The notes: generated from the letters alone by a model not told the origin. A DNA stretch of 22,078 nt from DASZHA01 sp049644325 (GCA_049644325.1 JBARRR010000044.1:1-22078), one strand, 5' to 3'. Positions 13,913 through 21,146 are shown, counted from the stretch's first letter. Numbers and translations: made by a program.

Positions 13913-16900
13913 ATGACACCCAGTGGCGGGACGGTCAGCCTGCTCTTTACCGACCTGGTGGGCTCAACGGCGCTCATGAACCAGATCGGCGACGAGCCGG
14001 CGGAGGAATTGCGCCGCGCCCACTACCGCCTGCTCCGCCAGGCGGTAACCGCCAACCAGGGGCACGAGGCCAAGAACCTGGGCGACGGCCTGATGGTGGT
14101 GTTCGACAGCGCCACCAGCGCAGTCGCCTGCGCCGTCGCCATTCAGCGCGCCGTCCGGCGCCATAACCAGGACCAGCCGCACCCCATGGAGGTGCGGGTC
14201 GGCATCAACGTGGGCGAGCCCATCCGGTCCCAGGAGGACTACTTCGGCTGGTCGGTGGTGACGGCGCGGCGCCTCTGTGACCAGGCGGAAGGCGGACAGA
14301 TCCTGGCCTCCGACGTGGTCACCCACCTGGCCCAGCCCGACACCACGATCTCCTTTCGGGCGGTGGGAGACCTTCCTGTCGGCAGCCGGGGAAAGGCGGT
14401 CGCGGCCTTCGAGGTCGTCTGGGAGGCCGCGACCGAGGAGAAGCTGGCACTGCCCCCCCAGGTGCGCGACCACCCCCTCGAGCACTTCGTCGGCCGCGAC
14501 GCCGACCTCGGCCGCCTGCGGCTGAGCTGGAGCCGGGCAGCGCAGGGTAGCCGGCAGCTCTTCTTTGTCGGCGCCGAGCCGGGGATGGGCAAGACCAGCC
14601 TGGTCATGCGCGCCGCCCGCGAGTTCCAGGAGCAGGGCGCGGCGGTCCTCTACGGAGGCTGCGACGAGGAGACGCTGGTGCCGTACCAGCCGTTCGTGGA
14701 GGCGGCTCGCGGCTACCTCCAGGTCTGCCCCCGAGCCGAGCTGGCGGAACAGCTGCGAAGCACCGCCAGCGACCTCTCCCGCATCGTCTCCGAGATCGCG
14801 GACGTCCTTCCTGGCACCGAGAAGCCGCTGGAGCTGACCCCCGAGGAGGCGCGCTACCGGGTCTTCGATGCCTTCCGCAGGCTGCTGGCGGCCGCCACCT
14901 CGGCCTGGCCTGTGCTGCTGGTCCTGGAGGACCTTCACTGGGTCGATCGCGGCTCGTTGCTGCTCCTCCAGTTCCTCGTCCGCGAGCTTCCCACCGCCAA
15001 CCTGATGATCCTCGGCACCTACCGCGACAACGAGGTCGACAAGCGACACCCGTTGAGCCTGGCGATGGCCGACATGCGTCGCGACGCCAACGTCCAGCGC
15101 ATCTACCTCGGGGGCCTCAGCGTCGATGAGGTCGGCGACATGCTGGAGGCCGAGAGCGGCCACGAGATCGACGAACGCGCCCTCGCCGTGGTCCACGCCG
15201 TCCACCAGCAGACCGAGGGAAACCCGCTCTTCGTCAGCGGCATCATGGAGCACCTCCTCTACTCGGGGCGCGTCAGCTACGCCGACGGCCGATGGATCAC
15301 CGACATCCGCACCGCCGCCGACATCAGCGCCCCTGAGGGCGTCACATCGGCGATCGGGATGCGCCTGTCCCAGTTGCCAACAGAGTCCACCGCCACCCTG
15401 GAGCTGGCATCGGTCATCGGCACCGAGTTCAGCCTGCCGCTGCTGCGGGCGGTGGCCGACACCACCGAGGACCGGCTCATCGACGTCCTCGACGCCGCCG
15501 TCGGGGTCCACCTGCTGACCGAGGCGGCGGACCGGCCCGGCATCTTCCGCTTCTCCCATGCCCTGGTGCGCTCGGTCCTCTACGAGGGCCTCAGCCGAAC
15601 CCGCCGGGCGCGCATGCACCAGCGCATCGCCGACGCGATCGAGTCCGAGCTGGAGGCGGCCGAGTCGCGCCACTCGCGAGCCCTGCCCGCGGGGACGCCC
15701 CTGCGGGTGGCAGCGGCGCAGCTGGCGGCTCACCTGATCGAGGCCGCGGTGCCGGGGAACGAGGCCAAAATGGCGCGCTACCTGCGCGTCGCAGGCGACG
15801 ACGCCCTCGCCGCTACCGCCTACGAGGATGCCCTCGGCTACTACCGCCAGGCCCGCGACCTGCTCCCCCCCGACAGCGACGAGCGGGTCTCGCTGGCCTT
15901 CAACCTGGGCCTGGCGCAGCGGGACGTGGGTCACTGGGAGGATGCCCTCGACACCTGGCGGGAGGCGCTCGAAGCCGCCATCGCGCTGGGAGACAAGGAC
16001 GCCGTGGGCCACCTCGCCTGGGACATCTGCTACCAGCTGGTCTGGGCCGGCCGCCACGTCGAGTGCCTGGAGATCGCGGGACGCGGCCTCAACGCCCTGG
16101 GCGACGCCGAGACCCCAAGCCGGGGCCACCTGCTCGCCGTCACCGGCAGCACCTTCGGCTTCGCCGGCAACTACGAGATCGGCGACGAGATGACGGCCTC
16201 GGCCCTGGCGCTGGCTCAACGCCTCGGCGACGAGGAGCTGATGGGGGACGCCCTGACGATGCGCACCGGCTTCTACTTCGCCTTCAACCAGCTGACCCAG
16301 GCCTCGGAGACGGGGCTGACCGCCACTGCCATATCGCGCAAGCTCGGCAATCTCTGGAACGTCGGTACCGACCTCGCCCTCGCCTACTTCGCCGAGGTGG
16401 CCCTGGGACGCACCGGCGAGACCAACGGGATCGCCATCGAGCTGAAGGAGATCATCGGCCGGCTGGGCCACCATGGCGCCGACCTGCTCTACACCCGGGC
16501 CGAGATGCTCCGCGCTGCCGCCGACGGGGACCATGCCGCCTATCGTGGCTGGGCCGAACGGGACCTCGCGATCTGCGCCAAGGCGGGCCTCGCCTGGACC
16601 GACACGTCGCACGCCTACCTGGGCGCCGCCGCCTTCTGGTCCGGTGACTGGGTGGAGGCGGAGGCGCACTACCGCAGGGCCCTGGAGACAGAGACGCCCA
16701 GCTTCACGGCCGGGGTGGCCGGCGGCGCCCTGTTCCGCCTCCTCGCCTACCAGGGCGAGGCGGAGGCGGCCATGGCGCTCTACACCCAGGTCCGCCACGA
16801 CATCGCCGACGCCGGTCGGCCCAACGCCATCGGCCGCTGGATCGCCCTGGTGCACAGCGTCATCGGCCTGTCGCTGCTCGACCACGACGAGGAGGCGGCG

Positions 16901-17248
16901 GCGCTGGCGCCCCTGGTCGACGAGTTCCTGGGGATGGGCGCCGTGGTCAACACCCACGACGCCGGCCTGGTCGAGACCGTGGCCGGGGTGGCGTGGGCGG
17001 CGGGCAAACAATGGGATGTCGCCCAACGCCACTTCGACGCCGCCATGGCCCAGGCCGAGGTCATGCCCCACCGGGTCGAGCAAGCCGACATCCGCCGCTT
17101 CCGGGCGCGGATGCTGCGGGCTCGCAACCAGCCGGGCGACGCCGCCGCCGCTGACGCCCTCCTCGAGGAGGCGGCGGCGATCTACCGGGAGCTCGACATG
17201 CCCCGACACCTGCGGCTGCTGGAGGCAGCCGCCGCCGAACGGCTCTAG
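13913..17248 (+). CDS. Class III cyclase-like domain, AAA/NACHT-like ATPase and TPR regulator
   Basis: This 1111-residue cytoplasmic protein has three parts. Residues 5-175 form a class III adenylate/guanylate cyclase homology domain with metal Asp14 (FTDLVGST) and Asp58 (LGDGLMVVF). The segment that usually reads YFG-D-x-VN-x-AAR is YFGWSVVTARRL here, so the base-recognition Asp and transition-state Asn are lost. Cyclase activity is therefore doubtful. Residues about 190-560 form a P-loop ATPase with Walker A GAEPGMGKTS (Lys227) and Walker B LLVLEDLHW (Asp340). The rest is TPR-like helical repeats with many Ala-rich pairs. GAAGGG at 13898-13903 lies 9 nt before the ATG. Such proteins are usually signalling or transcription-linked regulators; no DNA-binding domain is seen here. 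Its stop shares CTAG with the convergent peptidase gene. Confidence 0.9.
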   Translation: MTPSGGTVSLLFTDLVGSTALMNQIGDEPAEELRRAHYRLLRQAVTANQGHEAKNLGDGLMVVFDSATSAVACAVAIQRAVRRHNQDQPHPMEVRVGINVGEPIRSQEDYFGWSVVTARRLCDQAEGGQILASDVVTHLAQPDTTISFRAVGDLPVGSRGKAVAAFEVVWEAATEEKLALPPQVRDHPLEHFVGRDADLGRLRLSWSRAAQGSRQLFFVGAEPGMGKTSLVMRAAREFQEQGAAVLYGGCDEETLVPYQPFVEAARGYLQVCPRAELAEQLRSTASDLSRIVSEIADVLPGTEKPLELTPEEARYRVFDAFRRLLAAATSAWPVLLVLEDLHWVDRGSLLLLQFLVRELPTANLMILGTYRDNEVDKRHPLSLAMADMRRDANVQRIYLGGLSVDEVGDMLEAESGHEIDERALAVVHAVHQQTEGNPLFVSGIMEHLLYSGRVSYADGRWITDIRTAADISAPEGVTSAIGMRLSQLPTESTATLELASVIGTEFSLPLLRAVADTTEDRLIDVLDAAVGVHLLTEAADRPGIFRFSHALVRSVLYEGLSRTRRARMHQRIADAIESELEAAESRHSRALPAGTPLRVAAAQLAAHLIEAAVPGNEAKMARYLRVAGDDALAATAYEDALGYYRQARDLLPPDSDERVSLAFNLGLAQRDVGHWEDALDTWREALEAAIALGDKDAVGHLAWDICYQLVWAGRHVECLEIAGRGLNALGDAETPSRGHLLAVTGSTFGFAGNYEIGDEMTASALALAQRLGDEELMGDALTMRTGFYFAFNQLTQASETGLTATAISRKLGNLWNVGTDLALAYFAEVALGRTGETNGIAIELKEIIGRLGHHGADLLYTRAEMLRAAADGDHAAYRGWAERDLAICAKAGLAWTDTSHAYLGAAAFWSGDWVEAEAHYRRALETETPSFTAGVAGGALFRLLAYQGEAEAAMALYTQVRHDIADAGRPNAIGRWIALVHSVIGLSLLDHDEEAAALAPLVDEFLGMGAVVNTHDAGLVETVAGVAWAAGKQWDVAQRHFDAAMAQAEVMPHRVEQADIRRFRARMLRARNQPGDAAAADALLEEAAAIYRELDMPRHLRLLEAAAAERL

Positions 17249-18510
17249 ACCTGGTCCTCGGCGAGGCGGCGGATCACCGCCTCGCTCAGCCGGGTGCACT
17301 CGGCCACGGTGTCGTAGTCGACGTTGTCGGCGGTGTCGGTGGGCCAGTGATAGTTGCTCAGCGCCTTGTACTGGTTGAAGGACACCACCAGCGACGTCGG
17401 ATAGCCATACCGGTTGGGGATGCACGCGTCCGTGCTCGACCGCGCCCGCATCCCCCGGATCAGGGGGATCTCCTGCTCGGCGGCGCACTCGGCGATGAGG
17501 TCGTTGAGCTCGGCCGAAAAGGGCTTCATCTTGAGGGTGCCCTCGGCCTCGACCATCACCAGCCGGGGCGAGCCCACGGTGTCGAGCACCAGGAAGGAGG
17601 TCCGGTCGGGCCTCAGCTCGGGGAAGTGCCGGCGGGCGAACCCCATGACGCCCTCCTGCAGCGACTCCTCCGAGCCGCACGACACCAGCAGGACCCTCAC
17701 GCCCTGCACCGGCCGGTCGCGCAGGGCCCCGGCCAGGGCAATGATGACGGCGACCGCGCTGAGGTTGTCGTTGGCACCCGGGACCACCTGCCGGCGTCCG
17801 ATGTCGGTGATGAGGGCGGTCGCGGCCAGCCCCAGCCCAACCCCGATGCGAGTGATGACGCGGCTGCGCAGCAGCGCGCCGACGGCCACGATCGCCGGCG
17901 CCCCCACCACCGGGTACCAGAAAGGCAGGCTGGTGTTGGTGCGTTCGACGCGCTCCGGAAAGCGCTTGGCGAGCCCCTCGGCGATGCCGGGATGGAAGAT
18001 CAGGCCAGAGTGGGCGGCGTCGTGGTGGGCAAGGATCACCAGCGTCCGCTCGGCCTCGGGGTCACCCGCCTCGGCGACCACGTTCCACGTCGGTTTGTAG
18101 GGCAGGAAAGCGCGGCGGAACCAGTGGGGGCCGGCGGCGATGTCGTCGGCGATGCCCACGGCGGCGGCGGCGCCGCCGAGCACGCCCAGCCCCCGTCCCA
18201 ACCCCAGCCTGGCGGCGCTCTTCCCGGCGGCCTTGCGCCGGCGCCGACGGGCCAGGCTGCGCAGGGCCAGCAGCCCCGAGGCGACGCCGATCCCGCTCAT
18301 CAACCCGACCGGCCACCAGTAGCCGCCGTGGGCCACCTCCTCGTCGACCTGCACCGCCCAGCCGGCGTCGCGGAGGCGCTCCGCGATCCAGTAGGCGGCC
18401 TCCCGCTCGCCCTGGGAGGCCGACGGCCGGTGGATCTCCGCCAGGGTGTAGATGACATCACGGAGCTCGTCGTGCAGCGCTTCGGTGGGGAGCGGCGTTT
18501 GCGTGGTCAT
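17245..18510 (-). CDS. M28-family metallopeptidase with membrane segments
   Basis: This 421-residue protein has the zinc aminopeptidase pattern of family M28. The candidate ligands are His162/Asp164 in LAHHDAAHSG, Asp248 in PGANDNLSAV, Glu281/Glu282 in CGSEES, Asp310 in VLDTVGSP and His388 in NYHWPTDTADNVDYDT. Two hydrophobic regions (about 64-84 and 203-240), the second inserted between catalytic motifs, suggest membrane association, which is unusual for secreted M28 enzymes. The ATG at 18510 is 10 nt after the stop of the RelE-like gene, so it may be read from the same transcript. A TATAGT hexamer (minus strand, 18525-18520) also lies 9 nt before the ATG and could give a leaderless message. 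Substrate unknown. Confidence 0.88.
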   Translation of the reverse strand: MTTQTPLPTEALHDELRDVIYTLAEIHRPSASQGEREAAYWIAERLRDAGWAVQVDEEVAHGGYWWPVGLMSGIGVASGLLALRSLARRRRRKAAGKSAARLGLGRGLGVLGGAAAAVGIADDIAAGPHWFRRAFLPYKPTWNVVAEAGDPEAERTLVILAHHDAAHSGLIFHPGIAEGLAKRFPERVERTNTSLPFWYPVVGAPAIVAVGALLRSRVITRIGVGLGLAATALITDIGRRQVVPGANDNLSAVAVIIALAGALRDRPVQGVRVLLVSCGSEESLQEGVMGFARRHFPELRPDRTSFLVLDTVGSPRLVMVEAEGTLKMKPFSAELNDLIAECAAEQEIPLIRGMRARSSTDACIPNRYGYPTSLVVSFNQYKALSNYHWPTDTADNVDYDTVAECTRLSEAVIRRLAEDQV

Positions 18511-18519
18511 CGGTAGTCG

Positions 18520-18525
18520 ACTATA
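18520..18525 (-). promoter_or_regulatory. Possible -10 element of the M28 peptidase gene
   Basis: TATAGT (5/6 to TATAAT) on the minus strand ends 9 nt before the ATG at 18510, the spacing expected for a leaderless start. I see no good -35. It overlaps the stop codon of the upstream gene. Confidence 0.35.
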
Positions 18526-18805
18526 GACGCGTCACCTGGATCAGCTTGATCACCGGCGCGTTACCCATCACCTGGTAGACCAGGAGGGCATGGTCGAAGG
18601 CGACGGTGTAGGTGTTGGCCGGGGCTGCGCCGGCCTTGAGCTCGAAGACGCCGGGTATGTGGCCACCCGGGAATGGATCCTCCGACAGCGCGGTGAGAAG
18701 GTCGACGAACTCGGCCACGTCGTCGGGGGCCCAGCGCTGGACCTCGGCCAGCACCCCGTCGCCGGCGAACCGGTGGCGATGGACCTGCTGCACTTCAGAT
18801 GCCAT
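18521..18805 (-). CDS. RelE/ParE-like small protein (putative toxin)
   Basis: This 94-residue basic protein has a helical N-terminal half (FVDLLTALSEDPFPGG) and a beta-rich C-terminal half (TYTVAFDHALLVYQVM, then VIKLIQVTRL). This layout fits the RelE/ParE toxin fold, in which the toxin either cleaves mRNA at the ribosome or inhibits gyrase. Its start overlaps the end of the upstream gene by 11 bp, as is common for antitoxin-toxin pairs. The assignment rests on fold-like pattern and context, not on a clear catalytic signature. It could also be a degenerate or unrelated small protein. Confidence 0.6.
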   Translation of the reverse strand: MASEVQQVHRHRFAGDGVLAEVQRWAPDDVAEFVDLLTALSEDPFPGGHIPGVFELKAGAAPANTYTVAFDHALLVYQVMGNAPVIKLIQVTRL

Positions 18806-19118
18806 ATCGCCGGCGCAGGTCCTGGACCGACTCGCCCTTGCGAGGGCGGCCCTTGACCGCGGCCGACATGTTGCCCGCGAACGCGTTGTCGGCTGTCACC
18901 AGGACGGTGCGGTACCAGGCCTCGATGACGTCGCGGAGGGCGCGCAGGTCGTTGGTCTGCTCGGCGGCGCTGAGCGCCGCCACCATCTCGCGGTTGAAGC
19001 GCCCCGCCTCCTCGGGCCTGAGACGGCCGAGGACGTCGTTGAGGTGGGGCGGCAGGCGCAGGTCGGCGGCCCGCCGCAGCTTGACGCGGCGCAGGGCGCG
19101 CAGCGACGTCTTCACCAT
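18795..19118 (-). CDS. Small DUF6247-like protein (putative antitoxin partner)
   Basis: From ATG 19118 the protein has 107 residues, mostly helical and charged, with LRPEEAGRFNREMVAAL and LRALRDVIEAWYRTVLV, a pattern like actinobacterial DUF6247 proteins that pair with RelE-like genes. The tail GESVQDLRRRYGI is typical of small antitoxins. The frame stays open to an ATG at 19223. However, codons between 19223 and 19119 often end in A or T, while those after 19118 show the G/C-ending bias of the region, so I place the start at 19118. It overlaps the next gene by 11 bp. The family name is by eye and tentative. Confidence 0.6.
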   Translation of the reverse strand: MVKTSLRALRRVKLRRAADLRLPPHLNDVLGRLRPEEAGRFNREMVAALSAAEQTNDLRALRDVIEAWYRTVLVTADNAFAGNMSAAVKGRPRKGESVQDLRRRYGI

Positions 19119-19208
19119 CTCGCGACGACCATCGTCATCCAGGCGTGCACCTGTCGCGTCCTCCTCAACTTCGATCCCCGGCCGCCCAGCATACGCCGAT
19201 CCGGATCG

Positions 19209-19214
19209 TAGGAT
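19209..19214 (+). promoter_or_regulatory. Possible -10 element of the small membrane protein gene
   Basis: TAGGAT ends 7 nt before ATG 19222, consistent with a leaderless message. I see no -35 at the usual distance. Confidence 0.3.
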
Positions 19215-19221
19215 CTTGGTC

Positions 19222-19539
19222 ATGCGCCAGCGCTGGGAAGCCCTGGAGACGTGGCAGCGGGCGGCGATCGCCTTACCGCCGCTGATGGTCTTCCTCTTTG
19301 TCCTCAACCTCGGTCCCTTCTCCCAGCCGCTGGGCAGCTCGATCATCTATGGGGTCATCGAGGGGGCGCTCTTCACCGGGCTGCTGCTGGTGGCGACCAA
19401 TACCGAGCTCAACCGACGCCGCGCCGCGGCCGCCGGGCAGACGTCAAGCGCGGACGAAAAAGCGCGTGTGGCGGACCAGGAGATAGAGCCCCAGGTTGAC
19501 GCCGATCCAGGCCAGGGCGCCGAGGAGCAGAGCCACTAG
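19222..19539 (+). CDS. Small two-TM membrane protein with hydrophilic tail
   Basis: The 105-residue product has two hydrophobic segments (about 13-31 and 37-57, the second containing GVIEGALFTGLLLVATN) followed by a charged tail rich in Asp, Glu and Gln. No known family is recognised. The tail (about 80-104) has the composition expected of an antisense reading of a membrane-protein gene, and a minus-strand membrane ORF does lie opposite it. The true C-terminus is therefore suspect. The ATG sits in CATG, shared with a possible longer start of the divergent gene. No Shine-Dalgarno is visible. Confidence 0.6.
   Translation: MRQRWEALETWQRAAIALPPLMVFLFVLNLGPFSQPLGSSIIYGVIEGALFTGLLLVATNTELNRRRAAAAGQTSSADEKARVADQEIEPQVDADPGQGAEEQSH
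19444..19536 (-). CDS. Possible 30-residue single-TM miniprotein, antisense to the preceding gene
   Basis: From GTG 19536 the product has 30 residues: a hydrophobic helix (LLLGALAWIGVNLGLYLLV) followed by a basic end (RHTRFFVRA). This is a convincing membrane helix with a positive-inside tail, and 26 of 30 sense codons end in G or C. The frame is open farther upstream, through the palindromes at 19544-19565, but without another ATG, GTG or TTG. The palindrome at 19544-19553 lies 8 nt upstream and may hold its promoter. It overlaps the plus-strand gene entirely. It could be real or chance. Confidence 0.35.
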   Translation of the reverse strand: MALLLGALAWIGVNLGLYLLVRHTRFFVRA

Positions 19540-19543
19540 TAGG

Positions 19544-19565
19544 CCGATATCGGAAGCGATATCGC
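19544..19565. promoter_or_regulatory. Tandem 10-bp palindromes, probable XRE operator
   Basis: CCGATATCGG (19544-19553) and GCGATATCGC (19556-19565) are both perfect palindromes with centres 12 bp apart. A third related half, GCGGTATC, occurs at 19585-19592 and overlaps the -10. The position just upstream of the XRE gene suggests autoregulation by its product. Confidence 0.6.
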
Positions 19566-19588
19566 CGTGATAGTGACATTGAAAGCGG

Positions 19589-19594
19589 TATCAT
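19589..19594 (+). promoter_or_regulatory. -10 element of the XRE operon
   Basis: TATCAT (5/6 to TATAAT) ends 9 nt before the GTG at 19604. A weak GTGATA at 19567-19572 lies 16 nt upstream as a possible -35. The spacing fits leaderless transcription beginning at or near the GTG. Confidence 0.5.
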
Positions 19595-19603
19595 GGGCAG
19601 GCT

Positions 19604-19984
19604 GTGAAGAGCGCGGCGGCAGCCAGCATCATTCACGACGCCCGCATCCGAGCCGGGCTGTCCCAGCGCCAGTTGGCGAGGCGAGCCGGTACCTCCCAGG
19701 CGGTCATCTCCGCCTACGAGAACGGCCGGCGAGACCCGGGTTTCGCGCACATGCTAGAGCTGGTGCGGGCCGCGGGGTTTGCCCTCGACATGCAGCTGAC
19801 CCGGCAGCTGGGCGCGCGCAGGAGCCGGCGCGAGGGGGACATCTGGAGCATGGTCGAGAGCGGCGAGGACGACGACCGCATCCGCGAGAACCTTCGCCTC
19901 AGCGCGACCCAGCGACTTCGCAAGATGGGCGCGATGCGCACCTTCGCCGGCAAGTACCGAGGAGCGGCGGGACGGCCGCAGTAG
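19604..19984 (+). CDS. XRE-family helix-turn-helix protein (putative antitoxin/autoregulator)
   Basis: This 126-residue protein starts at GTG 19604; the ATG at 19593 is out of frame. Residues about 8-58 form an XRE/Cro-type HTH: RAGLSQRQLARRAGTSQAVI with a recognition helix followed by SAYENGRRDP. The rest is basic and helical, ending in a short Gly/Arg tail. It probably binds the tandem GATATC palindromes upstream and represses its own operon. The nucleotidyltransferase frame begins at its stop codon. XRE plus nucleotidyltransferase pairs are a known toxin-antitoxin style arrangement, with the HTH protein as antitoxin, though the pairing here is inferred from adjacency. Confidence 0.85.
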   Translation: MKSAAAASIIHDARIRAGLSQRQLARRAGTSQAVISAYENGRRDPGFAHMLELVRAAGFALDMQLTRQLGARRSRREGDIWSMVESGEDDDRIRENLRLSATQRLRKMGAMRTFAGKYRGAAGRPQ

Positions 19985-20493
19985 ACCCCTTCGAAGCCCT
20001 GCTACGGGGCCTCGCAGAGGCGAGCGTCGAGTTCATCGTCGTCGGCGGCGTGGCCGGCACCCTCCATGGCAGCCGCTTCACCACCGACGACGTCGACGTG
20101 CTGGTTCGCGGCGGCAAGCGCAACCTTGAGCGGCTCGGCGGCCTCCTGGTCGGGCTCCAGGCCAGGGACACCCGGCGGCGCCCGCTGGAGAAGGTCATGG
20201 CCGACCTGGCCGAGGGGGGCAGCGCCCGCTTCCGAACTCGGCTGGGCGCCTTCGATGTCCTTACCGAGGTCCCCGCGGAAGGCGACTTCTCCTTCGCCGC
20301 GCTGGCCCGGCGGGCGTCCCGCGTCGAGATCGCGGGACACCAGATGATGGTGGCCGCGCTCGACGACCTGATCGCCATGAAGGAGCAGGCCCACCGCGTC
20401 AAAGACCTCGCCCGCCTGCCCGAGCTGCGCCGGATCCGGGAGCTGCTCGAGGAGCGCGCCCGCCATCGAACCCGGGCTAAGCGCGCGAATTGA
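19981..20493 (+). CDS. Nucleotidyltransferase-fold protein (putative toxin), non-canonical start
   Basis: The 170-residue frame begins VDPFEALLRGLAEASVEFIV, then VGGVAGTLHGSR and TTDDVDVLV, the GG...D-x-D signature of minimal nucleotidyltransferases (AbiEii/MNT-like). Near the C-terminus LDDLIAMKEQ is followed by KDLARLPEL, typical of the DUF6036/AbiEii-like group. These enzymes transfer nucleotides to RNA or protein. No ATG, GTG or TTG occurs in frame between GTG 19567 (upstream of the XRE start) and the conserved N-terminus. GTA at 19981-19983 overlaps the XRE stop as GTAG, where a coupled start would be expected. The options are a GTA start, a -1 frameshift fusing it to the XRE protein, or an indel in the sequence. 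Confidence 0.75.
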   Translation, partial: VDPFEALLRGLAEASVEFIVVGGVAGTLHGSRFTTDDVDVLVRGGKRNLERLGGLLVGLQARDTRRRPLEKVMADLAEGGSARFRTRLGAFDVLTEVPAEGDFSFAALARRASRVEIAGHQMMVAALDDLIAMKEQAHRVKDLARLPELRRIRELLEERARHRTRAKRAN

Positions 20494-21145
20494 GGCGCTC
20501 GGCGCCGATCGTCGGCGCGGAGCCAGCAGCCTGGCCAGGGACGCCCTGGAGATCCTGGCCGATGCACCGGAGGCCGATCGCGGGGAGCTGGCGGAGCTGA
20601 TTGCAGCCCTGCGGCCGGCAATGCCGGCGATCGGCGAGATCGCTCGGGAGGCGGCCGGGCTTCCCCAGCCCCGCCTGCTTCTGAGGCACATGGAGGCGGA
20701 GCACGGCCGGGTTTCGGCCGAGGCGGCGATGGCGATCGGCCATGGCGCCGTGGTCGCCACCATCAGCAACAGCTCGATCGTGGCACGGGTACTGCGGCTG
20801 GCGCGCCCGACCCTGGTCCAGGTCCACGTCAGCGACCTGTCCGACGAGGGATACGACCTGGCCGGTACGCTGGCGGGGGAGGGCATAGCCACAGCGGCGG
20901 TCCCGGTGGCCAGCGACTCCCCCCCGGCAGACCTGGCTGTCGTGGGCTGCGACGCCCTCTTCGACGACGGCGGCTTCGTCAACCGTCGCGGAACCGCCGT
21001 CCTGGTCGCCACCATGGCCCCGCGACCGACACTGGTGCTGGGTGATCGCTGGCGCCACGTCCCCGGCCCGACGCCGCCGGGATGGCCGGAGGCCGACGCG
21101 TTTGAGGTGGTGCCCCCGCGGGATAGTGTCCGCTTCTTCTACTGA
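20489..21145 (+). CDS. eIF2B/MtnA-like (initiation factor 2B-related) protein
   Basis: The C-terminal half is typical of the eIF2B alpha/beta/delta and MtnA superfamily: ATISNSSIV, VHVSDLSDEGYDLAG, then GCDALFDDGGFVNRRGT and a final FEVVPPRDSVRFFY. Bacterial relatives are sugar-phosphate isomerases such as MtnA; non-MtnA members have unknown substrates. The usual helical N-terminus (IEALGADRRRGASSLARDAL) is encoded from 20489, giving 218 residues, but the first canonical start in frame is ATG 20621, which would delete it. ATT at 20489-20491 overlaps the TGA of the nucleotidyltransferase as ATTGA, so an AUU start with coupling is possible. At 218 residues it is shorter than full-length MtnA (about 340-370), so MtnA function is unlikely. 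Confidence 0.7.
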   Translation: MEALGADRRRGASSLARDALEILADAPEADRGELAELIAALRPAMPAIGEIAREAAGLPQPRLLLRHMEAEHGRVSAEAAMAIGHGAVVATISNSSIVARVLRLARPTLVQVHVSDLSDEGYDLAGTLAGEGIATAAVPVASDSPPADLAVVGCDALFDDGGFVNRRGTAVLVATMAPRPTLVLGDRWRHVPGPTPPGWPEADAFEVVPPRDSVRFFY

Positions 21146-21146
21146 C

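Noticed and set aside
13964..17680. 1238-codon minus-strand open frame opposite the cyclase-ATPase-TPR gene
   Set aside because: The opposite strand has clear cyclase, Walker and TPR features; this frame is Gly/Val/Asp/Gln-rich without domains, as expected of a shadow in GC-rich DNA.
19119..19223. N-terminal extension of the DUF6247-like protein to ATG 19223 (CATG shared with the divergent gene)
   Set aside because: Third-position base use in this stretch lacks the strong G/C bias seen after 19118, so it is more likely the promoter region.
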